NCBI GenBank assembly: GCA_900317085.1
Contig: ONFJ01000010.1
Coordinates: forward strand, 1-56,978
From: an uncultured Eubacteriales bacterium
GTDB taxonomy: Bacteria > Bacillota > Clostridia > Oscillospirales > Acutalibacteraceae
Length of the DNA: 56,978 nucleotides
Reading direction: 5' to 3'
The translations under genes were made by a program, and so were the position numbers. Every line of letters starts with the position of its first letter. The first letter of the stretch is position 1. The notes beneath the pieces are model-generated. The model had not been told where the DNA came from, ran no database searches, and saw only the letters and a program-made list of their open reading frames with translations. Shown one piece after another: positions 32,523-40,373 of the stretch.

Positions 32523-33623
32523 TCAGTCGAGCTTCGTGTCCCCTTCCTTGACCCATCCGATCTTTTTCAGACCGAAGTTGATGAGCGGACAGAGGACGGC
32601 AGGAAGGACGAAACAGATGAGTACGAGACCGGTCCAGTCCATCGCGGTGATGGCCGCTTTGGTGCCGGCGGCAATGTCGCTCACCCAGCCGGTGTAGACG
32701 CCGATCTGACCGACCAGTCCGCAGGTGCCCATGCCGGAAGAGACGGGAGTACCGTTCATCTGCATCTTGAAGACACAGGTGGCAAGGGGGCCTGTGATGG
32801 CGGAGGTGACGATGGGAGCGATCCAGATGCGAGGATTCTTCACGATGTTGCCCATCTGGAGCATGGAGGTACCGATGCCCTGCGACACCAGTCCGCCCCA
32901 CTTGTTCTCCGGGAACGACATGAACGCGAACCCGACCATCTGGGCACAGCAGCCCGCGACGGCAGCGCCGCCGGCGAGACCGGTGAGGCCCAGGGCCGCG
33001 CAGATGGCAGCGGAGGAGATGGGCAGGGTCAGAGCCATACCGACGAGGACAGAGACGAGGATGCCCATGAGGAAGGGCTGCAGGTTGGTCGCCCACATGA
33101 TGAGGTCGCCGACCCACATGGCCGCTTTGCCGAGGGCAGGCGCCCACCAGGCGGCAAGTCCGACGCCGACGCCGATGGTGACCAGGGGCGTGACGAGGAT
33201 GTCGACCTTCGTCTCCTTGGAGACCAGTTTACCGAACTCGGACGCCAGGATGGCGATGACGAGGACGGCCAGCGGTCCGCCCGCTCCCCCGAGCGCGTTG
33301 GCCGCAAAGCCGACGACGATGAGAGAGAACAGGACGAGGGGCGGAGACTTCAGAGCGTAGCCGATGGCGGCCGCCATGGCGGGGCCGGCCATCGCCGTGC
33401 ACAGAGAAGCCACACTGTATTCCGCGGCGCCGACGGTGGCGATGGTCTTCACGAGGAAGTCCAGCGCGTGGAACTGCGTTCCCAGCGTCGACAGGATGGT
33501 ACCTACAAGAAGGGTGCAGAAGAGTCCCTGTGCCATGGCACCGAGCGCGTCGATGCCATAGCGTCTCAGAGAGATCTCAATGTCCTTCTTCTTTAGAAAC
33601 TCTTTGACTGATTCTTTTGTCAT
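32523..33623 (-). CDS. PTS EIIC-like membrane transporter (PTS_EIIC_2 family)
   Basis: 366 residues with about nine hydrophobic segments. The start IEISLRRYGIDALGAMAQGLF, the alanine/glycine-rich IGYALKSPPLVLFS and LPISSAAICAALGLTGLAGGAAVAGCCAQMVGFAF segments match the PTS_EIIC_2 (COG3641) family, in which no EIIB partner is usually encoded and the substrate is uncertain. It starts 13 bp after the rubredoxin-domain gene, with GAGGG upstream, so it may be cotranscribed with the flavodiiron gene. No EIIB or HPr is present in the window; the only EIIA is fused to a nitroreductase at 24.6 kb. Confidence 0.85.
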   Translation of the reverse strand: MTKESVKEFLKKKDIEISLRRYGIDALGAMAQGLFCTLLVGTILSTLGTQFHALDFLVKTIATVGAAEYSVASLCTAMAGPAMAAAIGYALKSPPLVLFSLIVVGFAANALGGAGGPLAVLVIAILASEFGKLVSKETKVDILVTPLVTIGVGVGLAAWWAPALGKAAMWVGDLIMWATNLQPFLMGILVSVLVGMALTLPISSAAICAALGLTGLAGGAAVAGCCAQMVGFAFMSFPENKWGGLVSQGIGTSMLQMGNIVKNPRIWIAPIVTSAITGPLATCVFKMQMNGTPVSSGMGTCGLVGQIGVYTGWVSDIAAGTKAAITAMDWTGLVLICFVLPAVLCPLINFGLKKIGWVKEGDTKLD

Positions 33624-33636
33624 AAGTCAGCCCTCG

Positions 33637-34500
33637 TCAGCCGATGGGTTCAAAGTCCGCGACACCGTGTTTACACAGCGGGCAGATGAAGTCATCGGGC
33701 AGTTCATCGCCTTCATAGATGTAGCCGCAGACAGTGCAGACCCAGCCCTTCTTGCCTTCGGTGTCGGGAGCCGGTTTGATGTGCTTCTGATAGTAAGTGT
33801 AAGTGGCGGTCTCCGCGGTGCCGAGGACACGGGCTTCCTCGACGGTGCAGATGAACATGCCGTGGGTGTCGAGGTCGACATACTGCTGGACCTTCAGGGA
33901 CATGACGGCGTTGATGTACATCGGGAGGAAGACGAGACCGTTGTCGGTGCGGGGCATTTCGCCCATGCCGGCAAACTTGTCTGCATCGCGTCCGGACTGG
34001 AAGCCGTACTGCTTGAAGATGCTGAACGGAGTCTCGGTGGTGAGGCAGTTGACGTTCATGATGCCCGTCTGCTTCGCGATGTCATGGGAGTAGTTGCGCT
34101 TGTTGATGCAGACCGCGATGCGGTTCGGGTCGTCGGTGACCTGAGTGACGGTGTTAACGATGAGACCGTTGTCCTTCTTGCCGTCGTTAGTGGTGACGAC
34201 ATAGAGGCCGTAGCCGATTTTGAAGAGAGCCGTGAAGTCGTTCTTGTGAGCGGTCTCTTCGTGGCGCTCCTGATAATCCATGGTCAGTTCTTCGACGAGG
34301 CCGTCCATCTGCGCTTCGTTCTCCTCGTTCATGGAGGAGAGGATCTTGACGGTGTTGTTGCACCAGGTGATGTCCTTCTGGCCTTCGAGCATCTTCTTCA
34401 TGGTCTTCGCGGCGAGCGGAGCCCAGGAGCCGTTCTCGATGAGACCGATGGTCTTCTTCTGGAAGTTGCGCTCGGTCAGGTGGTCGATGAACGTTCTCAT
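33637..34500 (-). CDS. C-terminal part of a flavodiiron protein: flavodoxin end, flavin reductase and rubredoxin domains
   Basis: Residues 1-70 are the second half of a flavodoxin domain (the frame stays open upstream to about 34560, reading GKIVLATTTYNADIFPF before the assigned ATG). Then a flavin-reductase-like FMN domain (about 85-230; GYGLYVVTTNDGKKDNGLIVNTV) and a C-terminal rubredoxin (CTVCGY...CPLC, iron ligands). Together with the gene at 34497-35396 it forms one flavodiiron-reductase-rubredoxin polypeptide known in clostridia that reduces O2 or NO with NAD(P)H-derived electrons. The assigned ATG is internal, so independent translation is doubtful. Confidence 0.85.
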   Translation of the reverse strand: MRTFIDHLTERNFQKKTIGLIENGSWAPLAAKTMKKMLEGQKDITWCNNTVKILSSMNEENEAQMDGLVEELTMDYQERHEETAHKNDFTALFKIGYGLYVVTTNDGKKDNGLIVNTVTQVTDDPNRIAVCINKRNYSHDIAKQTGIMNVNCLTTETPFSIFKQYGFQSGRDADKFAGMGEMPRTDNGLVFLPMYINAVMSLKVQQYVDLDTHGMFICTVEEARVLGTAETATYTYYQKHIKPAPDTEGKKGWVCTVCGYIYEGDELPDDFICPLCKHGVADFEPIG

Positions 34501-35396
34501 GAACGGGAAGATGTCCGCGTTGTAGGTGGTGGTGGCGAGGACGATCTTGCCACGACGACTTTCGGGCAGCCCTTCTCTTCGAGCTTCTTCGCGAGTTTCT
34601 CGACCGCTTTCTTGGTGTGGCCGTAAACGGAAGTATAGAAGATGGCGACGCCTTCGGTCTCCACTTCATAGGAGGACCAGATGTCGTAGAGGTTGATGTA
34701 GTAGCTGAGGTCGCCTTTCAGGACGGGGCCGTGCAGCGAGCAGATGGTCTCGATCTCGAGACCGGCGGCCTTCTTGAGAACGTTCTGGACCTGCTGGCCG
34801 TACTTGCCGACGATACCGATGTAGTACCGTCTGGCTTCACATGCCCAGTCTTCCTCAACGTCGTTGGCACCGAACTTGCCGAAGCCGTCCGCCGCGAACA
34901 GGACTTTGTCATAGGCGTCGTAAGTCATCATGACTTCCGGCCAGTGGACCATCGGAGCCGCGACGAACGCGAGTTCATGCTTGCCGAGGTTCAGGGTGTC
35001 GCCCTCTTTGATCTCGAGTTTCTTCTCTTCGGGGATCTCCTTCTCTTCATGGAAGTTGTGGAGCATGGTGAATGCTTTGGCAGAGGCCACGATCGTGACA
35101 TCCGGATAGGTGTTCAGGAACGCCATGATGGAACCGGAGTGGTCGCATTCCATGTGCTGGACGACGAGGTAGTCCGGTTTGCGGTTGCCGAGGACCTTGG
35201 CGACATTTCCGAGCCACTCCTGTGTAAAATGCTTGTCGACAGTGTCCATGACGACGATCTTCTCGTCGACGATGACATAAGAGTTGTATGCCATGCCGTT
35301 CGGGACGACATACTGACCTTCGAAGAGGTCGATTTCATGGTCGTTTACGCCAACATATTTGATGTCGGCAGAGACGGTCATAGTACGATCTTCCAT
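34497..35396 (-). CDS. N-terminal part of a flavodiiron protein: metallo-beta-lactamase diiron domain, broken in the flavodoxin domain
   Basis: The diiron domain is intact: H81-x-E83-x-D85-H86 in QHMECDHSGS, further ligand histidines in APMVHWPEV and SLHGPVL. The flavodoxin domain starts (YTSVYGHTKKAVEKLA) but shifts frame after GCPKVVV and ends in a spurious RSSSPPPPTTRTSSRS tail. Family flavodoxin domains have about 18-20 more residues between these points, so about 55-60 bp plus the frame seem deleted near 34545-34560. The remainder is the gene at 33637-34500. Either a decayed gene or an assembly error. Confidence 0.88.
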   Translation of the reverse strand: MEDRTMTVSADIKYVGVNDHEIDLFEGQYVVPNGMAYNSYVIVDEKIVVMDTVDKHFTQEWLGNVAKVLGNRKPDYLVVQHMECDHSGSIMAFLNTYPDVTIVASAKAFTMLHNFHEEKEIPEEKKLEIKEGDTLNLGKHELAFVAAPMVHWPEVMMTYDAYDKVLFAADGFGKFGANDVEEDWACEARRYYIGIVGKYGQQVQNVLKKAAGLEIETICSLHGPVLKGDLSYYINLYDIWSSYEVETEGVAIFYTSVYGHTKKAVEKLAKKLEEKGCPKVVVARSSSPPPPTTRTSSRS

Positions 35397-35471
35397 AATG
35401 CTTGTTACCTTTCTTTGCTTGAAAATTCAGACAGGGTTTCTGATTGCCTCATTAGTTTAACATATTGGGGG

Positions 35472-36311
35472 TCACCCGCCAATGACTTTGTTGACGATGT
35501 CGAGGAGCTTTGCGTTCTCCGGCAGGACGGCGGCACTGTAGTGCTGGCCGGCGAACCGGTCGGGCAGGATCTTCGTGGACGCGTCATCGTACCCGTTCAG
35601 GATGCTGACGTCGACCGCGATGACATCGATCTCGCCCTTCTTCAGCGCATTGTAGAGCGCATTATAAGAACTGTAGGAGGCGAAACGCGGGGACACCTTC
35701 AGCTGGTTGGCCGTGTTGATGTACTCGATCATGTCGTGCCGGGTCGTCGAATTCTTTGCGACACCGACGAGTTTGCCGTCGAGGTCCGCGAGAGACTTGA
35801 TGTTCTTCGTGCCCAGCGAGTTGAGGTCTTCCGGGGTGTACCGGACCATGAGGCCGATGTAACTCGTGTAATACGTGTCGGACAGGGCGAACTTCTTCGC
35901 GCGCTCCGAGGTCTTCGTATACGTCGCGAGCATGAGGTCGATGTCGCCGTTTGCGAGTTTCTCTTCGCGATTTGCGACGGTCACACCGACGAGTTTGACT
36001 TTATCGCCGAGGTCCGAGCGGTTCACGCCGAAGAGGTCGCAGCCGATGTTATAGGCCAGTTCGACTTCGAGACCGGACCACTCCCCCGTCTCCTTATCAT
36101 AGTAGGAGAGTTCGGGGACATCGGTCTTGACGCCGACCACGAGTTTACCCTTTTCACGGAGTTCATCGAGGTAAGATTCATTGACTTTGACGGGCGTCGT
36201 GGTGGTCTCGTCGGTCGGCTCTTTCGGGGAGCAGCCTGAGAGGATGGTGAGGCACATCGCCACAAGAAGGGCGAGGGCGAAAATGCGTTTACAGGGTGAG
36301 TTCCGGAACAT
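35472..36311 (-). CDS. solute-binding lipoprotein (SBP family 3, amino-acid/dicarboxylate type)
   Basis: 279 residues. A signal peptide ends in lipobox LSGC (Cys27), then a threonine-rich linker and a family 3 binding fold (GKLVVGVKTDVPELSYYD, GLEVELAYNIG, VANREEKLANGDIDLMLATYTKTSERAKKF, SLADLDGKLVGVAKNSTTRHD). It captures a small polar solute at the outer membrane face. It follows a Na+/dicarboxylate symporter gene with a 23-bp overlap and a good RBS (GGAGG) inside it; no ABC permease or ATPase is adjacent, an unusual partnership. Confidence 0.9.
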   Translation of the reverse strand: MFRNSPCKRIFALALLVAMCLTILSGCSPKEPTDETTTTPVKVNESYLDELREKGKLVVGVKTDVPELSYYDKETGEWSGLEVELAYNIGCDLFGVNRSDLGDKVKLVGVTVANREEKLANGDIDLMLATYTKTSERAKKFALSDTYYTSYIGLMVRYTPEDLNSLGTKNIKSLADLDGKLVGVAKNSTTRHDMIEYINTANQLKVSPRFASYSSYNALYNALKKGEIDVIAVDVSILNGYDDASTKILPDRFAGQHYSAAVLPENAKLLDIVNKVIGG

Positions 36312-37620
36312 CTTCTTTCACCTCCGAGGAGTTGAACACAGCCTTGTCGAGGGACTTGTTCTGGTGAGCGACGATGGTGGTGACCACGGCATCGCCGGTG
36401 ATGTTGACGGCGGTCCGCATCATGTCGAGGATCCGGTCGACGCCCATGATGAGGGCGATGGCTTCGACGGGGATGCCGACGGACGCGAAGACCATGGACA
36501 GGGTGACGAGACCGACGGACGGGATACCGGCGGTACCGATGGACGCCAGCGTTGCGGTGGCGATGACGGTCAGGTATCCGGAGATGCCGAGGTCGATGCC
36601 GTAAGCCTGGGCCGCGAAGACGACCGCGACGCCCTGCATGATGGAGGTGCCGTCCATGTTGACGGTGGCACCGAGCGGGATCGTGAAGGAGGAGACTCTC
36701 CGGTCGACACCGATCTTATCCTCAAGGGTCTCGATGTTGAGCGGGATGGTCGCGTTGGACGTGGAGGTCGAGAACGCGAACGCGATGACCGGGAAGAACT
36801 TCTTCAGGAAGCGCAGCGGGTTGAGTCTGGTGAAGATGAACAGGAGCAGCATGTAGACGATGCACAGCTGGACGGCCAGACCCGTGGTGACGGAACCCAT
36901 GTACTTGAGCAGCGGCACGAACGCGTCGAAGCCCAGGTTCGAGAACGTGCGGGCGATCATGCAGAAGACACCGATGGGAGCGAACTTCATGACGAGGTTC
37001 GTCATCTCCATCATGAGATCGTTGGCCTGGGTCAGGAAGTTCGCGATGACCGAGCCGCGCTCTTTCATCTTCGCGAGCAGGATGCCCACGAGCAGCGCGA
37101 ACAGGATGACCTGGAGCATGGTGCCCTGTGCCAGAGAGGCGAAGGGGTTCTCGGGGATGATGTTGAGGATGGTGTCGACGGCCGAGGTGCTCTCTGCGAC
37201 CGTGACTTCGCTGCCGGCGATGGACGACATGTCGAGGCCGATGCCGGGACGGATGACGAGCGCCGTCATAATAGCGACCGTAACAGCCAGTGCGGTGGTG
37301 CAGAGGTAGAACACGATGGTCTTTCCGCCGACTTTTCCGAGGGTCTTGGTGTCTCCGATGGAGGAGGAACCGGTGACCAGGGAGCAGAAGACGAGGGGTA
37401 CGACCAGCATCTTCATGAGCCGGATGAAGCCCTGACCGATGACATAGAAGATGCCTTCGACGAAGATGGTGTCCCGGACGTAGCTCGTCGGGATGAACAG
37501 GTTGAAGATGATACCGACGATGAGACCGCCGATGAGGCCGATGAAGATCTGAGAAGTCAGGCCCAGTTTTTTACGGGGTTTCTTCTCCTTCGGCGCAGTC
37601 ATGACTTTTTCTTCTGCCAT
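36289..37620 (-). CDS. dicarboxylate/amino acid:cation symporter (DAACS/GltP family)
   Basis: 443 residues with the family membrane topology: N-terminal helix SQIFIGLIGGLIVGIIF, the re-entrant serine-rich loop (CSLVTGSSSIGD), the NMDGTSIMQGVAVVFAAQ motif for Na+ and substrate, and GTAGIPSVGLVTLSMVF. It moves glutamate, aspartate or C4-dicarboxylates with Na+ or H+. The ATG abuts the stop of the upstream rmlD-like gene (AAGGAGG lies in that gene's last codons), and its own end overlaps the solute-binding lipoprotein gene, so the three are one coupled operon. Confidence 0.94.
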   Translation of the reverse strand: MAEEKVMTAPKEKKPRKKLGLTSQIFIGLIGGLIVGIIFNLFIPTSYVRDTIFVEGIFYVIGQGFIRLMKMLVVPLVFCSLVTGSSSIGDTKTLGKVGGKTIVFYLCTTALAVTVAIMTALVIRPGIGLDMSSIAGSEVTVAESTSAVDTILNIIPENPFASLAQGTMLQVILFALLVGILLAKMKERGSVIANFLTQANDLMMEMTNLVMKFAPIGVFCMIARTFSNLGFDAFVPLLKYMGSVTTGLAVQLCIVYMLLLFIFTRLNPLRFLKKFFPVIAFAFSTSTSNATIPLNIETLEDKIGVDRRVSSFTIPLGATVNMDGTSIMQGVAVVFAAQAYGIDLGISGYLTVIATATLASIGTAGIPSVGLVTLSMVFASVGIPVEAIALIMGVDRILDMMRTAVNITGDAVVTTIVAHQNKSLDKAVFNSSEVKEDVPELTL

Positions 37621-38469
37621 TTACTTCGCCTCCTTGTGTCTCTGGACGTAGGCATCAAAATCGTCGGTCCAGTGGGGCATCTCGTAGATGCCGGTCATTT
37701 TCATCATGAGGTTTTCGAGCAGAGTCGACATGGACTTCTCGCCGGCAAACACGCCTTCCGCGAGCCGCTCGTCATACCCGAAGGACTTGAGGATGTACTG
37801 CGCGAAGGAACGGCGGGAACAGGAGCCTTCACAGGAGGCGTGGTAGATGCCGTACTCCGTGCGGTCGATCATCTGTTCGACGAACTTTGCGAGGGTCAGC
37901 GCGCTGGTGGGCGTCGAGATGACGTCCATCGGCACTTCGAAGGACTCACCCTTCTTCGCGTGGTCGAGGACCTTCGTCATGAAGTCGTCTCTCCCGGTGC
38001 CGTAGACCCAGGAGCTGCGGATGATGAGGTGTTTGGGGTTCAGCTCCCGAACAAAGCCTTCGCCCGCCAGTTTGGACTTGCCGTAGACGGTCTTAGGGGT
38101 CGGGAACTCAAACTCGGTGAGCCGGATGCCGCTCTTCCCTTCGAAGACATCGTCCGTGGACATCTGGATGATCTTCGCGTTGATCCGCTGGGTGGCCATC
38201 GCGAGGTTGCGGGCGCCCAGGGTGTTGATCTTGAATGCTTCGACCATGTTCTTTTCGCATTCGTCGGGGTCAGACATGCTGGCACAGTTGATGACGACGG
38301 TCGGATGGTAGACGTCCATCGCCGCGTCGACTGCGTCCATGTCGGTGATGTCGACTTCTGCCTTGTCGGTCCCGATGACTTTGTTGTCGATGTCCTGGCT
38401 GAGCAGCTGTACGAGCGCACTGCCGAGACGACCTTCCGCACCGGTGACCCAGATGGTATTTTTGGTCAT
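37621..38469 (-). CDS. rmlD: dTDP-4-dehydrorhamnose reductase-like NAD(P)-dependent enzyme
   Basis: 282 residues, extended SDR fold. TGAEGRLG (9-16) nucleotide motif, DITDMDAVDAAM, the catalytic YxxxK in VYGKSKLAGE, and IRSSWVYGTGRDDF, all typical of RmlD/RfbD. It would reduce dTDP-4-keto-rhamnose, but rmlABC are not in the window and it leads a transport operon, so a different sugar or a sensory role is possible. I used the ATG at 38467-38469 with CAGGAG eight bases upstream; earlier in-frame ATGs lack an RBS. Confidence 0.82.
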   Translation of the reverse strand: MTKNTIWVTGAEGRLGSALVQLLSQDIDNKVIGTDKAEVDITDMDAVDAAMDVYHPTVVINCASMSDPDECEKNMVEAFKINTLGARNLAMATQRINAKIIQMSTDDVFEGKSGIRLTEFEFPTPKTVYGKSKLAGEGFVRELNPKHLIIRSSWVYGTGRDDFMTKVLDHAKKGESFEVPMDVISTPTSALTLAKFVEQMIDRTEYGIYHASCEGSCSRRSFAQYILKSFGYDERLAEGVFAGEKSMSTLLENLMMKMTGIYEMPHWTDDFDAYVQRHKEAK

Positions 38470-38624
38470 AAATATCACTCCTGTCTGGCTTGAAACGTCC
38501 CAGAAATACGGGCATAATATCAGTTGCATTTTAACATATAAAAGGAGCCCGCCACAATCGGCAGACTCCATAAGGTTTTTCCTCTTTTTTTGACACGTGG
38601 GCGATGCACTTCTGCTACTCGCAG

Positions 38625-39335
38625 TCACCAGCCGGCAAGCTCACCCTTCTGCATCGCACTGATGATCTTGTTCGGCAGGCCGGGGTACATCGCCTCGAGG
38701 TCCCGGACCAGATCGTCCACGTTGGCACGCTCGGTTTTGTGGTCGATGGGACAGACGTTCTTGACGATGGGGAGATTTTGGCGATTCACCGCCTTCAGGA
38801 TCTCCTGCTCCGGGGCGAATACCAGCGGCCGGATCATGGTGAGGTCCTTGCGGGACAGGTACGTGACCGGCTTGAAACAGTCGATGGTCCCGAGGTCTAA
38901 AAGGTTCATGAAGAACGTGTTGACCGCGTCGTCCCGGTGGTGGCCGAGGGCAAGCTTGTTACATCCCAGTTCCTTCGCGAGCGTGTGGAGACGGCCCCGT
39001 CGCAGGTTCGCGCACAGACTGCAGGGATTCTTCTCGTCCCGGGTCTCGAAGACCACGTGCCCGATGTTCGTGCGGTCGACGATGTACTCGACATCGAGTT
39101 CTTTGCACATGTCAACGATGGGCGTGTAGTCCATCTCCGCGCCGTCGAAGCCCGGGTCCAGCGTGATGCCGACGACCTCGAACTGCTTCGGATAGTACCG
39201 GCGCATCTGGGCAAGACAGTAGAGGAGCGCCACAGAATCTTTGCCGCCGGACACGCCGACCGCGATCTTGTCGCCGTCCTGCACCATCTCGTACCGGTCC
39301 ATGGCACTGCGCATGTACCCCTGGATCTTCTGCAT
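38625..39335 (-). CDS. TtcA-like PP-loop ATPase (tRNA thiolation type)
   Basis: 236 residues. P-loop SGGKDS at 29-34, a CxxC pair (NPCSLCANLRRG) with a further cysteine at NVCPIDH, and LALGHHRDDAVNTFFMNLL match the TtcA/YdaO family that thiolates tRNA cytidine 32 using an iron-sulfur centre. Shorter than E. coli TtcA (311) as in many Firmicutes homologues, so the exact tRNA target is uncertain. Single gene under a promoter at 39386-39414; a stem of GCGC palindrome is in its leader. Confidence 0.87.
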   Translation of the reverse strand: MQKIQGYMRSAMDRYEMVQDGDKIAVGVSGGKDSVALLYCLAQMRRYYPKQFEVVGITLDPGFDGAEMDYTPIVDMCKELDVEYIVDRTNIGHVVFETRDEKNPCSLCANLRRGRLHTLAKELGCNKLALGHHRDDAVNTFFMNLLDLGTIDCFKPVTYLSRKDLTMIRPLVFAPEQEILKAVNRQNLPIVKNVCPIDHKTERANVDDLVRDLEAMYPGLPNKIISAMQKGELAGW

Positions 39336-39385
39336 GCTCTCCCCGCCTTCTTGCGCTAAAGCGCATTTTTCTCAATCGGATTTCT

Positions 39386-39414
39386 ATTATAGTCAAAGAA
39401 TTCTGATAACTCAA
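39386..39414 (-). promoter_or_regulatory. promoter of the TtcA-like gene
   Basis: Minus strand TTGAGT (39409-39414), 17-bp spacer, TATAAT (39386-39391). Confidence 0.75.
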
Positions 39415-39448
39415 GAAACCACTCTCAAAACTCAACTTTCGCTTGCAA

Positions 39449-39476
39449 TTGCAACGCGTTTACGGTAAAGTATTAC
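39449..39476 (+). promoter_or_regulatory. promoter of tRNA-Val
   Basis: TTGCAA (39449-39454), 16-bp spacer, TATTAC (39471-39476), nine bases before the mature tRNA end. Confidence 0.55.
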
Positions 39477-39484
39477 GTGTTCTT

Positions 39485-39561
39485 GGTTGTTTAGCTCAGC
39501 TGGTTAGAGCGCTCGCCTCACATGCGAGAGGTCAACGGTTCGAGTCCGTTAACGACCACCA
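39485..39561 (+). tRNA. tRNA-Val (anticodon CAC)
   Basis: Complete cloverleaf: acceptor GGTTGTT/AACGACC (one G-T pair), D arm GCTC..GAGC, anticodon stem CTCGC/GCGAG with loop CTCACAT (anticodon CAC, reading GUG), T arm AACGG TTCGAGT CCGTT and encoded CCA. A terminator follows at 39570. Confidence 0.96.
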
Positions 39562-39569
39562 AAACAAAG

Positions 39570-39599
39570 CGCCAAAGGCATCTCGCCTCTGGCGTTTTT
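39570..39599 (+). terminator. terminator of tRNA-Val
   Basis: CGCCAaAGGC / GCCTcTGGCG stem (39570-39594) followed by T5. Confidence 0.85.
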
Positions 39600-40036
39600 C
39601 TTTTGCCCTCACCACAGTCGGGACCTCAACAACTCCGAATTTGTCGAGGTGTTGCATTGGCGATTTACTCTGTAATTGCAGTAGCACTGCCAAAGCTTCC
39701 TCGGTAACATCCGCCAGGCAGCGGGGCGGACGGGACGCCCCTGTTAGCTGCCGTGCGTATTGTCGCCCTCCACTCCGCTCCGGGCTTTGGTGCCACAGTC
39801 CTTCGGCGCTGTCAAGGGCGCTCCCGAGCGCCACATTCCGTGTGGCAAAGCCCCATGACAGCACCTCCGCCCTGCGGCACGGGGCAAACAACAGGCCAAA
39901 GGGGCACTGCGGCCCTTCGGCCTGCCAGGAGAATGGTTCAGCTGAGGCGAGGAGGCGCCGCAGGTTCTGGACCAAGGGGCATAGGCCCCGACTCCATGAA
40001 CCTCCACAGAATTTGAGAGCAGCGCCTTTAAGGATT
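39600..40036. other. gene-free GC-rich intergenic block with interspersed repeat sequence
   Basis: No ORF here has an RBS or a family match; the open frames run antisense through the tRNA or lack starts. Notable content: a hairpin at 39625-39648 (CTCAACAA...TTGTCGAG) that recurs with three mismatches at 56875-56898, and several short GC-rich stems (for example GCCACATTCCGTGTGGC at about 39830). It probably holds remnants of a dispersed genomic repeat. Confidence 0.55.
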
Positions 40037-40293
40037 ACCGCCATATTTCGCTGAGGTGGAATAATGGCGGTTTTTTTGACAGAAGAAGAGAGCACCGCCT
40101 TTAAGAATTACCGCCATATTTCCCTGAGCTGGAATAGTGGCGGTCTTTCTACCAAAAGCAGAGAACATCGCCTTTAAAAGATACCGCCATATTTCCCTGA
40201 GATGGGATAATGGCGGTCTTGCTGACAGAAACGAAGAAAAACCTTTTTAAAAAGACCGCCTATTATTACTGGGATGGAATGATGGCGGTCTTT
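40037..40293. repeat. tandem array of four 73-bp hairpin repeats
   Basis: Four units, each with a hairpin of arms ACCGCCAT and ATGGCGGT around a TTTCCCTGAGATGGGATA-type loop, at 40037-40071, 40110-40144, 40183-40217 and 40255-40290. The period is 73, 73, 72 bp. Units are joined by CTTTCT..ACAGAAG..AGAGCA..CGCCTTTAAGA spacers. The last unit has an extended perfect stem AAAGACCGCC/GGCGGTCTTT. Each hairpin is followed by a short T tract on the plus strand. Not CRISPR-like: spacers are also repeated. Confidence 0.85.
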
Positions 40294-40373
40294 TGACTTG
40301 CATTGGAAGATTTCAGTTTGCCATAGTGAAAGAGAGACTTCTCGGGATGAGAAGTCTCTCTTGATTATTGTAG

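Noticed and set aside
32523..33623. Complete PTS made from the EIIC-like gene and the fused EIIA
   Set aside because: No EIIB domain is present, the genes are 7 kb apart, and PTS_EIIC_2 proteins often stand alone; kept only as a speculative link.
39532..40095. 187-codon minus-strand ORF ending ...WWSLTDSNR
   Set aside because: It runs through the tRNA-Val antisense and repeat sequence; the ending is the familiar translation of a tRNA 3' half, not a protein.
40037..40293. Possible CRISPR array
   Set aside because: Units are 73 bp, the intervening sequence is also repeated, and no cas genes are present.
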